A DNA stretch of 64,000 nt from Synaphobranchus kaupii. Lineage: Eukaryota; Chordata; Actinopteri; Anguilliformes; Synaphobranchidae. The stretch is taken from assembly GCA_029718625.1 (NCBI GenBank), contig JAINUF010000030.1:434001-498000 (forward strand), read 5' to 3'. The stretch's first letter is position 1; each line of letters starts with the position of its first letter. The translations under genes were made by a program, and so were the position numbers. This document shows, piece after piece, positions 34,684-46,300 of this stretch. The notes below the pieces were generated by a model. It ran no database searches and was not told the origin of the DNA. It saw only the letters and a program-made list of their open reading frames with translations.

Positions 34684-37600
34684 TATATATATATATATAT
34701 ATATATAAACATATCTATGTGCTTTATAGTGGTAATTAGCTCACATATTATTTACTTGATATGAGTTGGTTCTGTTCTATGTTATTTCTTGAGGTAGCAC
34801 ACATGCACTCTGTGTCATGCTGGGGTGTTGCGTTCTGCAGCGTTTCTCTTTCATAGATGGCTTGAATGGTGGTGGAGGGGAATAGTTCTACAGTTTATTT
34901 ACCTTTTGTGAATATTACCATATTGTGTCAAAATAGCAAACTACTACATTAACCTGTATTTATTAGCCTATACACTGTCTTTTCCATTATGTATGTGCTT
35001 TTAATGTATAATACCGCGATAAACATTAACGTGATTATCACTGAACAGGACGTTCGATGTGAATTGTGGGAAATATGAGCTTGACGAGTCTGCTCTTTTG
35101 CAGACTCGCGCTCTTCACACAAATGCTTTGTGCACTGAATGCACACCAGGTCCTTCGTGTTTTCCTAGAACAGTCCATGCCAGGGGCAGCCAGTCTATTG
35201 AGCTGGAGGGTCACAGTTCTGGGTCAGCAAGTATTTAAAGGACAAAGCTCTTTCTTTGGAAAGAGCGCACGTTTGCATGTGGATAGCTCCCTTACCACCT
35301 AAAGAGACCAAGAATCATGTAGGTATCATTTTGTGTGAGTGTGTCCGTTGGCATTAGGCATATTGATGCAATTTCATTTATGATTTACAATCTGAGAATT
35401 CAATGTAGAAAATAGGTTTGGTTAATCCTGAGTGAAAGAGTATGTTGGAAAACATGGAGTGGAGCGGAGCTAGTAGGTAGTAGACTGTATCATAGGTTTT
35501 TATGGTCTATGGTTGAGAGAGAGAGAGAACAGTGAAGGGAAAGAGGAGAACATAGGGAAAGAAGACAGAAACACAGAGATGTGAGAAACCAAATAATCAT
35601 ATACTTCCAGTAGATTTTACAGTACATTAACAGTAATATGAACTATTTTGCTAAGACACATACACAGTATTTATTGATGGGCCTAAAAGCAGTTGTGTAT
35701 TACTATGCCCAAAGTGTAGACAAATTGTAGACTTGTAATACTTCACTTGTATCTCAACTCCAAATAAACTGTGATTATTGAACAGAGTTTCAGGGACAGT
35801 TTTGAAGTAAACTGGCTCATTCTGATGCTATTCTTGTAAAAAAAGGGGGTAAAGTAACCATTTTTTGGTCTACAGCTTTCAGTTGGATGACCTTGTGGAA
35901 AATGACTGATTAAAAGCCACGTACTTGTGACATGAATGCAGTTTAGTTTAGCATTTGTCTGTACATACAATATATCCATGGAAAACAGCCTGCTATATTT
36001 AATAAGTCATAGTAGATTGCGAACATAGCACACTATTTCATTGTAAAAGCACAGATGTTAATGACTGAAACAGCTCATAGCCTTTAAACTAGGAATGCAT
36101 TTTTGTTGGTTTGATATTTTATACAAAGCCACCACATGGAGAAACGATGTGGAGGTGAAACAGTAAAAAAGCAGGATGATAAGAGCATGCAACTGATCTC
36201 CAGGGCAAACTTTAGTGCAATATCAACCATCATATAACCAAACGAATGACATTACCTCACAGACTTTTGAATTTAATCAGGAATAGTTGGCTGGGACAAA
36301 ACTTCTAATGACAAGTGAGTTTGACATAAATATAAATGTTATGTTGTATAAATGGATAATTAAGTAAATTATAAGAAAAAATAAATAAACTGCTAAAATA
36401 TCAATTTACAACATGATATAATACCAAGCATAAACAATAAATATCTTCAAATTATTTTCAAACAAAAAATTATTTTTTCTTTTCCAGTGAAAAGGTTTAA
36501 TTTAACAGGATTTTATTGTGTGCGAATAAAGAAAGTGTTATAGCTACGCCATGTTCAGACTGCGTGAAAAATTTGCCAGTGACGGTCTGAGGCGTCCTGG
36601 GCCTCCAAATATGCTCACACAACATTTCAGTCAAATTTTATTTTGAAACTCAAACCTTATCGTCGCAAATCAATAACATCTGATTGGCTACATTTTGCAA
36701 GTCTAATAAGGAACCCCAGGCTGTCTCAGTCACAAATAATGCCCATTATTTATCAGAAATATTTATACAGGACAGCATGGCTTCTGGCAAATCATCCATT
36801 TCTACAGCTAGACATTTAACGGAACCATTCCAGTTAATCCCTTGTATAAGGCCACAACTGCTTTGCCCCACCCGGCCAGGACTCAAACCTGCAGCGCTCT
36901 GATAACACGTTTATTTATTTACCCCTAGACACCACACCCTACAATGCTGCACCACACAGAAGTAGCAAGCAAGATAAATTCTGAAGTGATTAGTCTTTTC
37001 TCTGTTATGTCATCGCCCCCCAAGCATTTGCATGGTTATGAAACCTGTAAATTCTGCATCTCCTGTTTTTTTGGACTAATATTACTATTTAATTTAAGCC
37101 CCCTGTAAAATATGGAACGTCATAGGCTACACAATTCAACGTGCTGCTGGACTACGCGTGCGTTAAACGATCAACTGACCGACTGAAACATATTTGGCCC
37201 GTGAAATTACGCCACACCTACTTTCTTGGATAATTCCCCGGACCCCGTAGACTGCCATTTGGGTTGACAGACGTTTTCGATAACGAGCTGAGTTGGGAGC
37301 AGGCAGTCCATCGCTAAAGATCCTTAGAATCACATCTCGCACTGTGTATTTTAGAGCTGTGCTTCCTGCATGGCAGTAAGCCAACAATCTGGCCTCTAAT
37401 GCGTAGGCGAGTTATCTCTGATGATGTTGAAAAAGCAGTTTTCTTTGTAGGGATTCCTCCCCTCCTATAGGGCTCAATTTGCAAACTTTGACCGCGTGGG
37501 TATCCGCAAGTGAAATATGCCTGATAAATGTGACAGGGGGAGCTAAAAAAAGGGGAGCTTCACTTAAAAATGTTAGCTAGGTCAGTAAATATGTGGCCTA

Positions 37601-38190
37601 TTTATTTCGAGAGTAGAACAACAGGAGAAAGAGATTAATTAAATCTGTTTTATTCACGCGTTCGTGTTTGGAAGTGTTGCACAGACAATACCCTACTAAC
37701 CTGAAAATGAAATATAACCATTGTATTAATCGCAACAAAAAATACGTTGGTTAAATTTTATTTTATTACCTCAAAATATAATGTGTATAATTAGCTACCT
37801 ATGGACAAATTTAAAGGAAAACATCTAATTTTTGCTGGGGATCCCGTAAGACACTCCTATGCATCAGGGCTGTCCCACAAGTTGGCCTCATTAGTTGATA
37901 TTAGAAATAAAACTAGTACACACGTTTCCATTTCGACCATTTAAAAAAAGCTTTCAAACTGTCCGATGATAAAGCAAACATGTTGATGTGTGATCATCGC
38001 GGTTATGTGTTTAAATGGTCTTTTATTGGAGGTGGATCTAAACCAAATGTGGCCATATGACCACACTGAGTCAGTCATCATTTCATTAGCTGGCTGTTGG
38101 GGCAAAGAAATCCTCTCATACAACCCCCCCTTCTCTCTCTCCCTCTCTCTCTCTCTCTCCCTCTCCCTCTCTCTCTCTCTCTCCCTCTCT
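34684..38190. other. Intergenic region between card10 and tnrc6b
   Basis: AT-rich DNA with no exon I can support. It has a (TA)n tract at 34681-34706 and short GA tracts near 35515. A minus-strand frame at 37163-37387 has normal-looking codons but matches nothing I know. Distal promoter elements of tnrc6b may lie toward the 3' end. Confidence 0.5.
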
Positions 38191-38204
38191 CTCTCTCTCT
38201 CTCA
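38130..38204. repeat. (CT)n tract at the tnrc6b promoter
   Basis: About 75 bp of CT with occasional CCC, directly upstream of the probable first exon. GA/CT tracts are common core-promoter neighbours. Confidence 0.85.
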
Positions 38205-38476
38205 AGACACACAACACACCGAGCAGCAAAATGGTCGCCCGTCAACCAACGGAGTCTCCAGCGCGTTAGAACCCGAGAGATTTTGCATATTTAGATTGTG
38301 CTGCATGTATATGATCGGATAAGTGTGGGGAAAAGGACATTATTCTGTATTCTGCAGTGAGCTTGCTACTCGCTTCATGTTCGCATTATATCGCACATTG
38401 TTGCGCCTCGAATGCCTCCATAAACTGGGATTTCGCACTGAAGCACTTTATTTCATATGCACCGTTAATTCCTGAG
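38205..38476 (+). promoter_or_regulatory. tnrc6b: tnrc6b first exon (5' UTR) and core promoter
   Basis: A GC-richer block after the CT tract ends in CCTGAG followed by the consensus donor GTGAGT at 38477, and the sequence beyond is CpG-containing like a housekeeping promoter. Spliced to exon 2 at 40246 it reads TAA TTC CTG AG/A GAG GAG, so an in-frame stop lies two codons before a CTG placed where human TNRC6B has its initiator. The 5' boundary is not determined. Confidence 0.55.
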
Positions 38477-38626
38477 GTGAGTAGCTGATACTGGTGAGCA
38501 GTTCTTGTTTGAACAGTTATCAGCTGTCCTTTTTAGTTATCGAGATGGAATAGTGTTGTTTTACAGTTTATTTTGATGCAGCGCATAAAATTAGCTGGGC
38601 GCTAGAACGGCGGTCTGCGCAGCTAG

Positions 38627-38775
38627 CTAACGTTATAGCTAACGCTAGCAGTGTCCATATTCTAGCTTGCTAGCTGACTGGCTAACAAGGTGGGAAATAA
38701 ACGACGTTGTAGCTAACGCTAGCAGTGTCCATATTCTAGCTTGCTAGCTGACTGGCTAATAAGGTGGGAAATAAA
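38627..38775. repeat. Two-copy 74-bp tandem duplication (tnrc6b intron 1)
   Basis: The unit with AGCTAACGCTAGCAGTGTCC and GGTGGGAAATAAACGAC occurs twice with only one or two differences, so it is a recent duplication. Confidence 0.9.
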
Positions 38776-39910
38776 CGACTTTATTTACTGCTGGTGAGCG
38801 CGTTCGCCAGGCAGCTGTTAGTGCTGTATCCTCCATTTGTTGTCACATACATAACGTTAGATTATAAAACGGGTCCTAGTTTGATGACTGAAAATTGAAG
38901 CTGTCTACATTTGCATCGAATGCCGTGCAGCCTTGTTAGCTAGTTGGCTAGCTTGCGGGCTAACGTCCCGTAGCTAATCTCCTGGCAGGCAAAATAAGCT
39001 TTACAATCCTCCCTTTTGAAGTTAGTAAAAAGCGCATTTGCTGGCTGTTAATTATGTCCATGTGACTCCTTAAATATGAGCTGCACAGGATGCAAAGCGA
39101 TAGCGGCACGTACGGTGATGTTATTTATCGAGCTGTTCGGATTAAGAACTCCGTGAAAGACAGTGACCGTCTCCTGTCGACCCTGCTGCTGCGTTCCCAA
39201 AGTGTGCTGCGGGCTGCCAGGCTCGCATCGGGCCTGGTTACGATGTGGGCCCGGGCGGTCCGGGGCCAGATAACTTTGCTGATTTGCTAAGGTTGCATTA
39301 TAACATATTAGTACAATTAGCTAACCAATAATTTAGCCACAATTCAGCACAGCGAGGCAACGTACATATTCTCATCTAGTAACGTTAGATAACTAACGTT
39401 AGTTAACTTTTCTTAGTTACGAGCAGTTCAGTACTAGGGGGCCGGCTAGCTAACGCTAATATTAAATGTGTTTTACAAGTGCTATTAGCTAGCCCATCAT
39501 TCTGGTTGAATGCATTGCAGGAGAGTGTTGTGGCCAGAGTTGGCAGGTAACGTTCCAGGCTATCAAATTAGTTTTGCTTACTTCGATTTGGCTAATCTAA
39601 ATCGGCTAACGTTAGACAGGTACTTTCTAGCTTGTTATGTCCAGTTCAGTTGTCAGCCAACAACGATAATTAGCATTTGCTTATGGTCACTAATACCAGT
39701 GCGAGTAGTGCTAACGTTGGCTGGGAGATGGTTGACTTGGGGGATATTATAGTTATCCAACAAACTTTTGCCGCTAGTCTGTCCTCTTAAAAGGAGATTA
39801 GCTAGGTGTGCATCTTACCAACTGTCAGTGTTATTGAAGCTAGTCCTCCATAGTAACATGTATGCCAGTAGATCTCACTTGCTGTATTTATTAAATGGCT
39901 AAACCACTAC

Positions 39911-40066
39911 AGCCCTGATTTACTAAGACCTTTAGCATGTGCAAAATATTTTTGCACACGCAAAGCCAATAACATAACCATGGTATTTGTTTTGAACCAA
40001 TCATTGGTTGTGCTTAGCGTGTGCTAAAAGGTTTTGCACATGCTAAAGCTTTTAGTAAATCAGGCC
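39911..40066. mobile_element. Palindromic MITE in tnrc6b intron 1
   Basis: Inverted ends CCTGATTTACTAAGACCTTT and the complement ending TTTAGTAAATCAGG, then subterminal AGCATGTGCAAAA against TTTTGCACATGCT. About 155 bp, non-coding. Confidence 0.8.
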
Positions 40067-40245
40067 CTATCGTGTAATGTTCAGTGTTTGGAGAGTTCTA
40101 AGTATCGCTGTTTCACATCCGTGGGTCTTCTCTCCACATCCATTTAAGTTTAGCTTTCATTAAAGTTTGTTTGGTGGCCTTACATTCTTCCATTGTGTTG
40201 TTGAAGGTTTGTTGTTTTTCCCCTTCTCTCCATCTCTTTGGTTAG

Positions 40246-40333
40246 AGAGGAGTGTCAGGAAAGGGAACAGCAGTTCATGGAAGACAAGAAAAGAAAGAAA
40301 GAAGAGAAAAGGAAAAAGGAAGCTTCTCAGAAG
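40246..40333 (+). CDS. tnrc6b: tnrc6b first main coding exon
   Basis: Acceptor GGTTAG, donor AAG/GTACAG. It encodes [20 protein letters not shown] and a Lys-rich tail ending EASQK, matching human TNRC6B around its start. The 11 residues before the first ATG (40277-40279) are conserved, which argues that translation begins upstream of this exon. Confidence 0.85.
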
Positions 40334-43300
40334 GTACAGGAGATTGATTCATACATTACTGTACCTACAAGGTACTCTTCTCTGGGGCAGTTAAGTGTCC
40401 GACTGACCCTGGACAGGGGAGAAAACGGCGGTTCTCAGTGTATTGACTCCTACAGTTGCCGGTTGTGGCCAGCAAGTCCCACAGAGGTGGGACGTGGGTG
40501 CATAATCGGTGGTTTCACACAGGGAGGGAGGGCTTCGGTTGGCAAGGTTGAGTTCCTCTGGTTGATTGGCCAACTGGCCATTGCACAGTACTACAGTAAA
40601 CCTTTGACACAGTGTACTGAGCAGCTCAGCCGGTGGACTACAGGGAGAAAAGAAGTGGACGCTGGTAGAAATTCATGCTGGTCTGAGCTGTCTCAGAGCA
40701 GTGGAGGATGTTGCATGGATGTTAGCCTTTGGATATGATTTGACATTCCAACCTTAGAGAAAGACAAAAAGTTTTTTGGGAGGGGGGGGGGGGGGGTGCT
40801 GAAGAGATTCATGGCGAGTGTCTGTGTTGATAGGAAGCGAAGGGAGATTGAAGCAGTGTGAGAACAGCTGTCGTTTTTGAGCTGGGGTATTATGGGTAAT
40901 TAATTTTTTGACTGATGAGTTTATTTGGAATAAGTGATGACAGTCCAGCCTGTCAAGGTTTTTATTTTCATGAGAGCAGTAATGGTGTCAACACCTTCAG
41001 TCTACATGAGCTTCAGTTTAGACAGTTTAGAGTTCTGTATAAAGTCTCAGGCATTTAAAATTTTTTCACTCTGATCAACAACAGAATTAATTTGGTGTAT
41101 AATTGAAAATTCATGGGCCTCTGGACCGAAGGAGTCTCAGCTTAGATTGACTTTGGAAGGTACACAATTGCAATATATCCTCAGTGAGTTCCCACCCTAC
41201 AAGCTGTTGAGGTTTGGGATGGGCTGTGGACTGCATTTTGTGCTCATACAAAGATTCTACAGCGAAACACCAATCCTACATGCATGCCCGGCTCATCACT
41301 GCAATGTCTTATGGCGCTTATACACGCTCTCATCTGAAGTGTTTTCTACAAGTCATGTGCAGAGCAGTCACTGGAGAAGTTTGCTTTATGGGCAATCTCT
41401 TCAGGTTATGGTAGACTGCAATGAACCCAGGGGAAGGAGAGCCGTCTACCATATGAGCCCAGGGGAAGGAGAGCAGGCCTGCTGGTTGCAACGCTCTCTT
41501 TCCGGGTGCCGCTATAGCCTGTTATGGGCTTCCCTAATGGGGTGGCAGGCAGTTGGCATGGGAACGGTCAGGATTCGATAGCAGACCTTGGGGGCACATC
41601 ACTACACGGATACCTTGTCCTTTTTAGCAGGAGGATCCACCAGACATCTGTCCTCAATGATTTTTAATTTGGGAAGCACTTAGCATTTTGGACAAACTGT
41701 CAGCACACTTGCGTGCGTATGCTGCGTTTTTGAATCTGGGGTTGGTCATTGTACCAACCTGTCTGAGCACTGGTGAGTCTTCTGTTTGTTTGGTTCTGCT
41801 GAATTCCAGGCCTTTCCTCATTAATTTTTCATTAAAGTAAAGTGCTTTCCTGTTCCCGTAGTTAGCTAGTTGCAGGGTTGGGAGGTTTTAGTCTAATAAA
41901 TTGGTATGATATTTATGATAGTTATGGCTTGAAATTGTACAACATTAGTTTGGTTTGCTTTGTGGTCACGGAGTGTTGAATAACATCGTCTACAGACCTT
42001 ATAGAGATCCTCCAATGTTGCACTAAAGTTTGTTTTGTTGCAAAAAGACCCACACAGACATGCGCATGCACGATTAAAACTAGTTTTATTCACTCGCACC
42101 ACTACGGAAAGGGTGCTCGAGGCGTGGTGAGTTCGGCGATTTCAAATGAACGATTGTTACCACAGGTAATACAGTGTGGTCTGAAGTTTTTACAGTGCTT
42201 TCTTTTCAGCTCACATATCTGAAGTCACTTGAGTGTGTCCTCTTTGGTCAGGGATCCAACGTTATGACTAAAATTCACTGGTTGTCTGTGGAGCTGAAGC
42301 TTGATCTAGGCAAACATTCCATAAATGTATTCATGCATTGAAGTGTGTTTATTTACCTTTAGCCCTTGCTCTAAGCCAGGGTGCACTACTCCGGTCCTGG
42401 AGGGCTGGTCTGTGTGGTGGTTTTTGTTCCAACCAATTGCCTTAGTTCTAGTTTTCCGACAGCACTTTAAACAACGCTTTTTCACTCCTGTACTTGAGCG
42501 CAGTAAAATCTTTCGGATTCACTTGCAGTCTGCGGCTGTAGCTGGGGCTTATACCAATGACAAGATCAAGATATGGTTGAGATAATTAAATAATTAAGCA
42601 GAAATTAGCACAAAATCCTGATATGGATCGGCTGTAGACCGTGGCCCCTGCGTTAAATGTTAGTTTTCGTAGTGCTCCGCACAGACTCTAACTCTGTCTC
42701 CTCTCTCTTTATAGATTGCTGAACATAAAAACAAAGGTAAGCTGTTTTTTTTTTTTTCTCTACCCAACTCATTCGGTTGCATTTACCCTGCTGTTTAAAT
42801 GTCCGTCTCCAGCCTTTCCAGAGGTGTAAAATCCAGGGGTCAGAAAGTAAAAGTCCTGCCATGTGTTTCTTCCACCCATGAACGCAGCCAGCTGATTTCA
42901 CTAATTAGTTCTCCCTCCTGGTTGAAGAATTGTGCTAATTAGCAAATCCAGGTGATTGGAACCAAATACCTGGGATGACTTATATTTTCTGAAACTGGAT
43001 TTTGCACCTCTGCCCCTGTCCCTGAGCCTTTCTGTGGCACAGGCTGTGCACATCACCGTCTTTCCTCTATTTAGTGTGCTTAATGTCACATTCACCTTCT
43101 TACCAGTTTGGACATCAGCCAAGCCGTTTCAGAAAATTCTGCGCTGAAAGCACAACTGAACTTTGGTAGAACTTTGGGTTGTGTAGTTACCTGGCCATGA
43201 TATGAGTCCAAATTTGTGATGAAACATGTTCCTTAGTTGCTCTGTGCTCCCCTGGGGTGATAATCCAGAATAGGATATTTGTCGCTTTCCATTCACTTCT

Positions 43301-46300
43301 ATAGGGCAGCTAAAATGGTCTCGAAATGACACTTCTAGCACGTATACGAACGCAAACTAAGTGGATTCTGTCAATACAAACAATAACCAGCACATGTTTT
43401 TTTTTGTGTGTAATTATAATAAATGAATGCTGTTTCTGGCAGCGTTTAAAAAAAAAAAAGAAAGAAAAAAAAGACAGAATTACCTACCGGATCTACGTTC
43501 CAAATAAAATACGAAAAAGCCAGGAAAGAGCCATTTAATTAAAAAAATAAATATGTACGAGGACTGGTTTGCATTGACAGAATCCACTTCATTCACGTTC
43601 ATATACGTACTAGAAGTGTCATTTTGAGACCGTTTTAGCTGCCCTATAGAAGTGAATGGAGAACGACAAATAACCTACTGTGGATTATCACCCCAGGGGA
43701 GCACAGAGCAACTAACGAACATATTTCGCCACCATTTGGACTCATATCATGGCCAGGTAACTACACAATCCAAAGTTCTACCAAAGTTTAGTTGTGCTTT
43801 AAAGAAACGTTCCCTGTAATAGAAGCTTCCCTGGCGGTGAAGCCTTCTCTATCATGTCTTTTTGTTTTAATGCATCACAGTCTACTCAATCTGTTTTGCA
43901 GTGTTTTATTAAACCTCAATCTCCCTCCCTCTCTCTCCATCCCTCCCTCTCTCTCTCTCTCTCCCCCCCCCCCCCCCACCCCCCAACTGTCTCTCTCACA
44001 CTCTCCCCTCACTCTCAACACCAGTGCCAGATTTGACCAAGCCAACGTCCGCCCAGTCTCCAGCCACCCCCAGCTGTGCGTCCCCCAGCGCTGGCCCCCC
44101 TGCCCCCCCCTCCCCCTCCCCTGCCACTGCGGCTGCCGGTACCCCCCTCCCAGGGCGGGAACAATGCCAAGCGCCCGGCGGTGCCCAACGGACAGCCCCC
44201 CTCCAGCGCCCCAGCTGCCCAGCGTTACATGCCCCGCGAAGTGCCCCCGCGATTCCGCTGCCAGCAGGACCACAAAGTGTTACTGAAGAGGGGCCAGCCG
44301 CCGCTGTCCTGCATGCTTCTGGGGGGGGGCAACGGTGGGGGAGCCGCCCCCCCTCTGTCGCAGGGAGACGCCTCCAATGCAATCGCAGCTGGAGCCTCAG
44401 GTGAGCGGAGAGGGTTCTCCTCTGGAGGTTATAGGAAATAGCAAATGTCAGCTGTTGGACATTTAGACATTTTGGTATTTTTTCCTTTAACGTGGTGAAA
44501 AAGTATTCTGCACATTTGCTGGATGCCCTGTAAACTCAGAAACATTGACACATGGAAAAAGTACAATGATTTGTAATGAGATTAGTGGGAAAATTGTTTA
44601 CTTTTATTTTTGGGTTTCGCTTTTCTCCACTACTGAATCGTATATCAGCATTCATTGCTGGCTCTTCCCCCAACAAGCAGACAAGCACATTCTCTCCTCC
44701 GAAGCACACCATGTTGAGCGTCACTTGTCGCACTGCCCCGCTACCCAAAACATGCCCTCTGAGAAAAATTATTTTGCAGTTATCCTGAATTTTTGCAGGA
44801 CTTTTGTGTGCAGGACTTTTAGGATGTGAAATCATATGTAAGGCTTCGGTCTTGGAGCACTCCAGGACAGCACTTATCAGTGTTTTTTTTTTTTTTTTTT
44901 TTTCCCCTTTTCAGATTCCTGTCCTGGGTCTCAGGGTTCAGCTGCTTCCTCAATTCCCCACTCCTCCTCCTCCTCCTCCTCATCCTCTTCATCATCTTCG
45001 TCATCAGTCGCTGCTTCTTCTTCTTCAAATTATGCAAATTCCATGTGGGGGGTGGGCTCTAGCAGCCAGCCCCCCTCTCAGGGCTGGGAGAAGGTGATAG
45101 TGGACGGTACCGACTTGGAGGAGTGGCCCAGCATCACCGTGGGGGCTGGGGGTGGAGACAAAGGAGGCGCCGGTGGATCGGAGACGGGCGAAGCCCACAA
45201 CAGCAGTGCCTCATGGATCGACAGACACCTCCAGCAGAGGACGGCAGGGGCAGGGAATTCTGGGAATTCCGACAGCCCCTCCCCGCCTTCCTCCTCCTCC
45301 TCCTCCTCGCCAAATGAATGTAGGCTGTCCGGCAGCGTTGCGTGGGGTTCCTCCTCGCAGGCGGGCATTGGAGGGGGTGAGGTGGTAGCAGGTGCAGCGC
45401 CCTCAAAATCCAAAGCCTCCTCTTTGCCTGGGACTCCAGAAGATGCTGTTGGTGTCAGCGGTGGGATTCCTGGTGCCAACTTCAACCCCAATGCCAACCC
45501 CTCTGCTTGGCCAGCCTTGGTGCAGGATGGGATGGCGGAGACCGGGGCTGCCGAGGGCCTTCCTTCTTCCCTCCCACCTCCACCCTCCCTGTTGGCTAAC
45601 CCCACCCTCGGCCACCCTCCACCTTCTGCAAACCCAGCCAGTCATCAGAACCAACTTAAGGAAGCAGAGGGCGGGGACAGGGAATGGGGGGTCACGGGGC
45701 CCGAGCCAGGAGCAGGACCAAAAAAATCCGGAGAGGACGAAGACTGCGAGACTGCGGGAGCAGGGGACCTCTCGCCGTCTCTGTCCTCCTCTTCACGGAG
45801 AGCCCAGCCTTTCTCCTCCAGAACGGGTGCCTCGAGGACTGATGCCTGGGAGGACGGAGCCGGAGGGGGTGAAGTCCAGAGAGAGGGGGGGAATTTGTGG
45901 GACAAAGGGAGTAAAGGGAGCGTGGGGGGGTCAGCGGGGGGTAAAGGTTGGGTGGCGGGAAGTGGGGGCAGCTGTAAGACCCCCAGGGTATCTCAGGGAC
46001 AGTGGGGCGGGGAGGACCTGTTGGTTGGGGAGTGGGGCAATTCGGGAGGGGTGGCAGGCGCTGGGGGGCCTTGTGATCCGCCAGGAGCAAGCGGCAGCGG
46101 GGGGGGCAGCAGCAGCAGCTCCAGTGGGGGCAGTGCAGGCAACCCCCCCTCCTCTGCCTCCCCCTTGCCTGTGACCGCCACCAGAGCTTGGGACAATCAG
46201 AAGGGCGTCGGCGAGGGAGGCGCGGAGGAGGCCGGGGAGTGGGGAGGCCAGGGACACGGAGGGGCGGGCACTTCTTCCTCCAGCGGTGGGGGCCACTCCA

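Larger units (their letters stand above)
38477..40245. other. tnrc6b: tnrc6b intron 1
   Basis: Intron with many AGCTAGC/AACGTTAG motifs typical of fish promoter-proximal DNA, the 74-bp duplication and a MITE (39911-40066). No additional in-phase coding exon ending in ATGAG before a GT donor is seen. Confidence 0.6.

Noticed and set aside
37163..37387. 74-codon minus-strand frame in the intergenic region
   Set aside because: The protein resembles nothing I know, there are no convincing splice sites or conserved motif, and the length is expected by chance.
41147..41581. 144-codon + frame in the tnrc6b intron
   Set aside because: No recognisable domain, no splice-compatible borders and not in phase with neighbouring exons.
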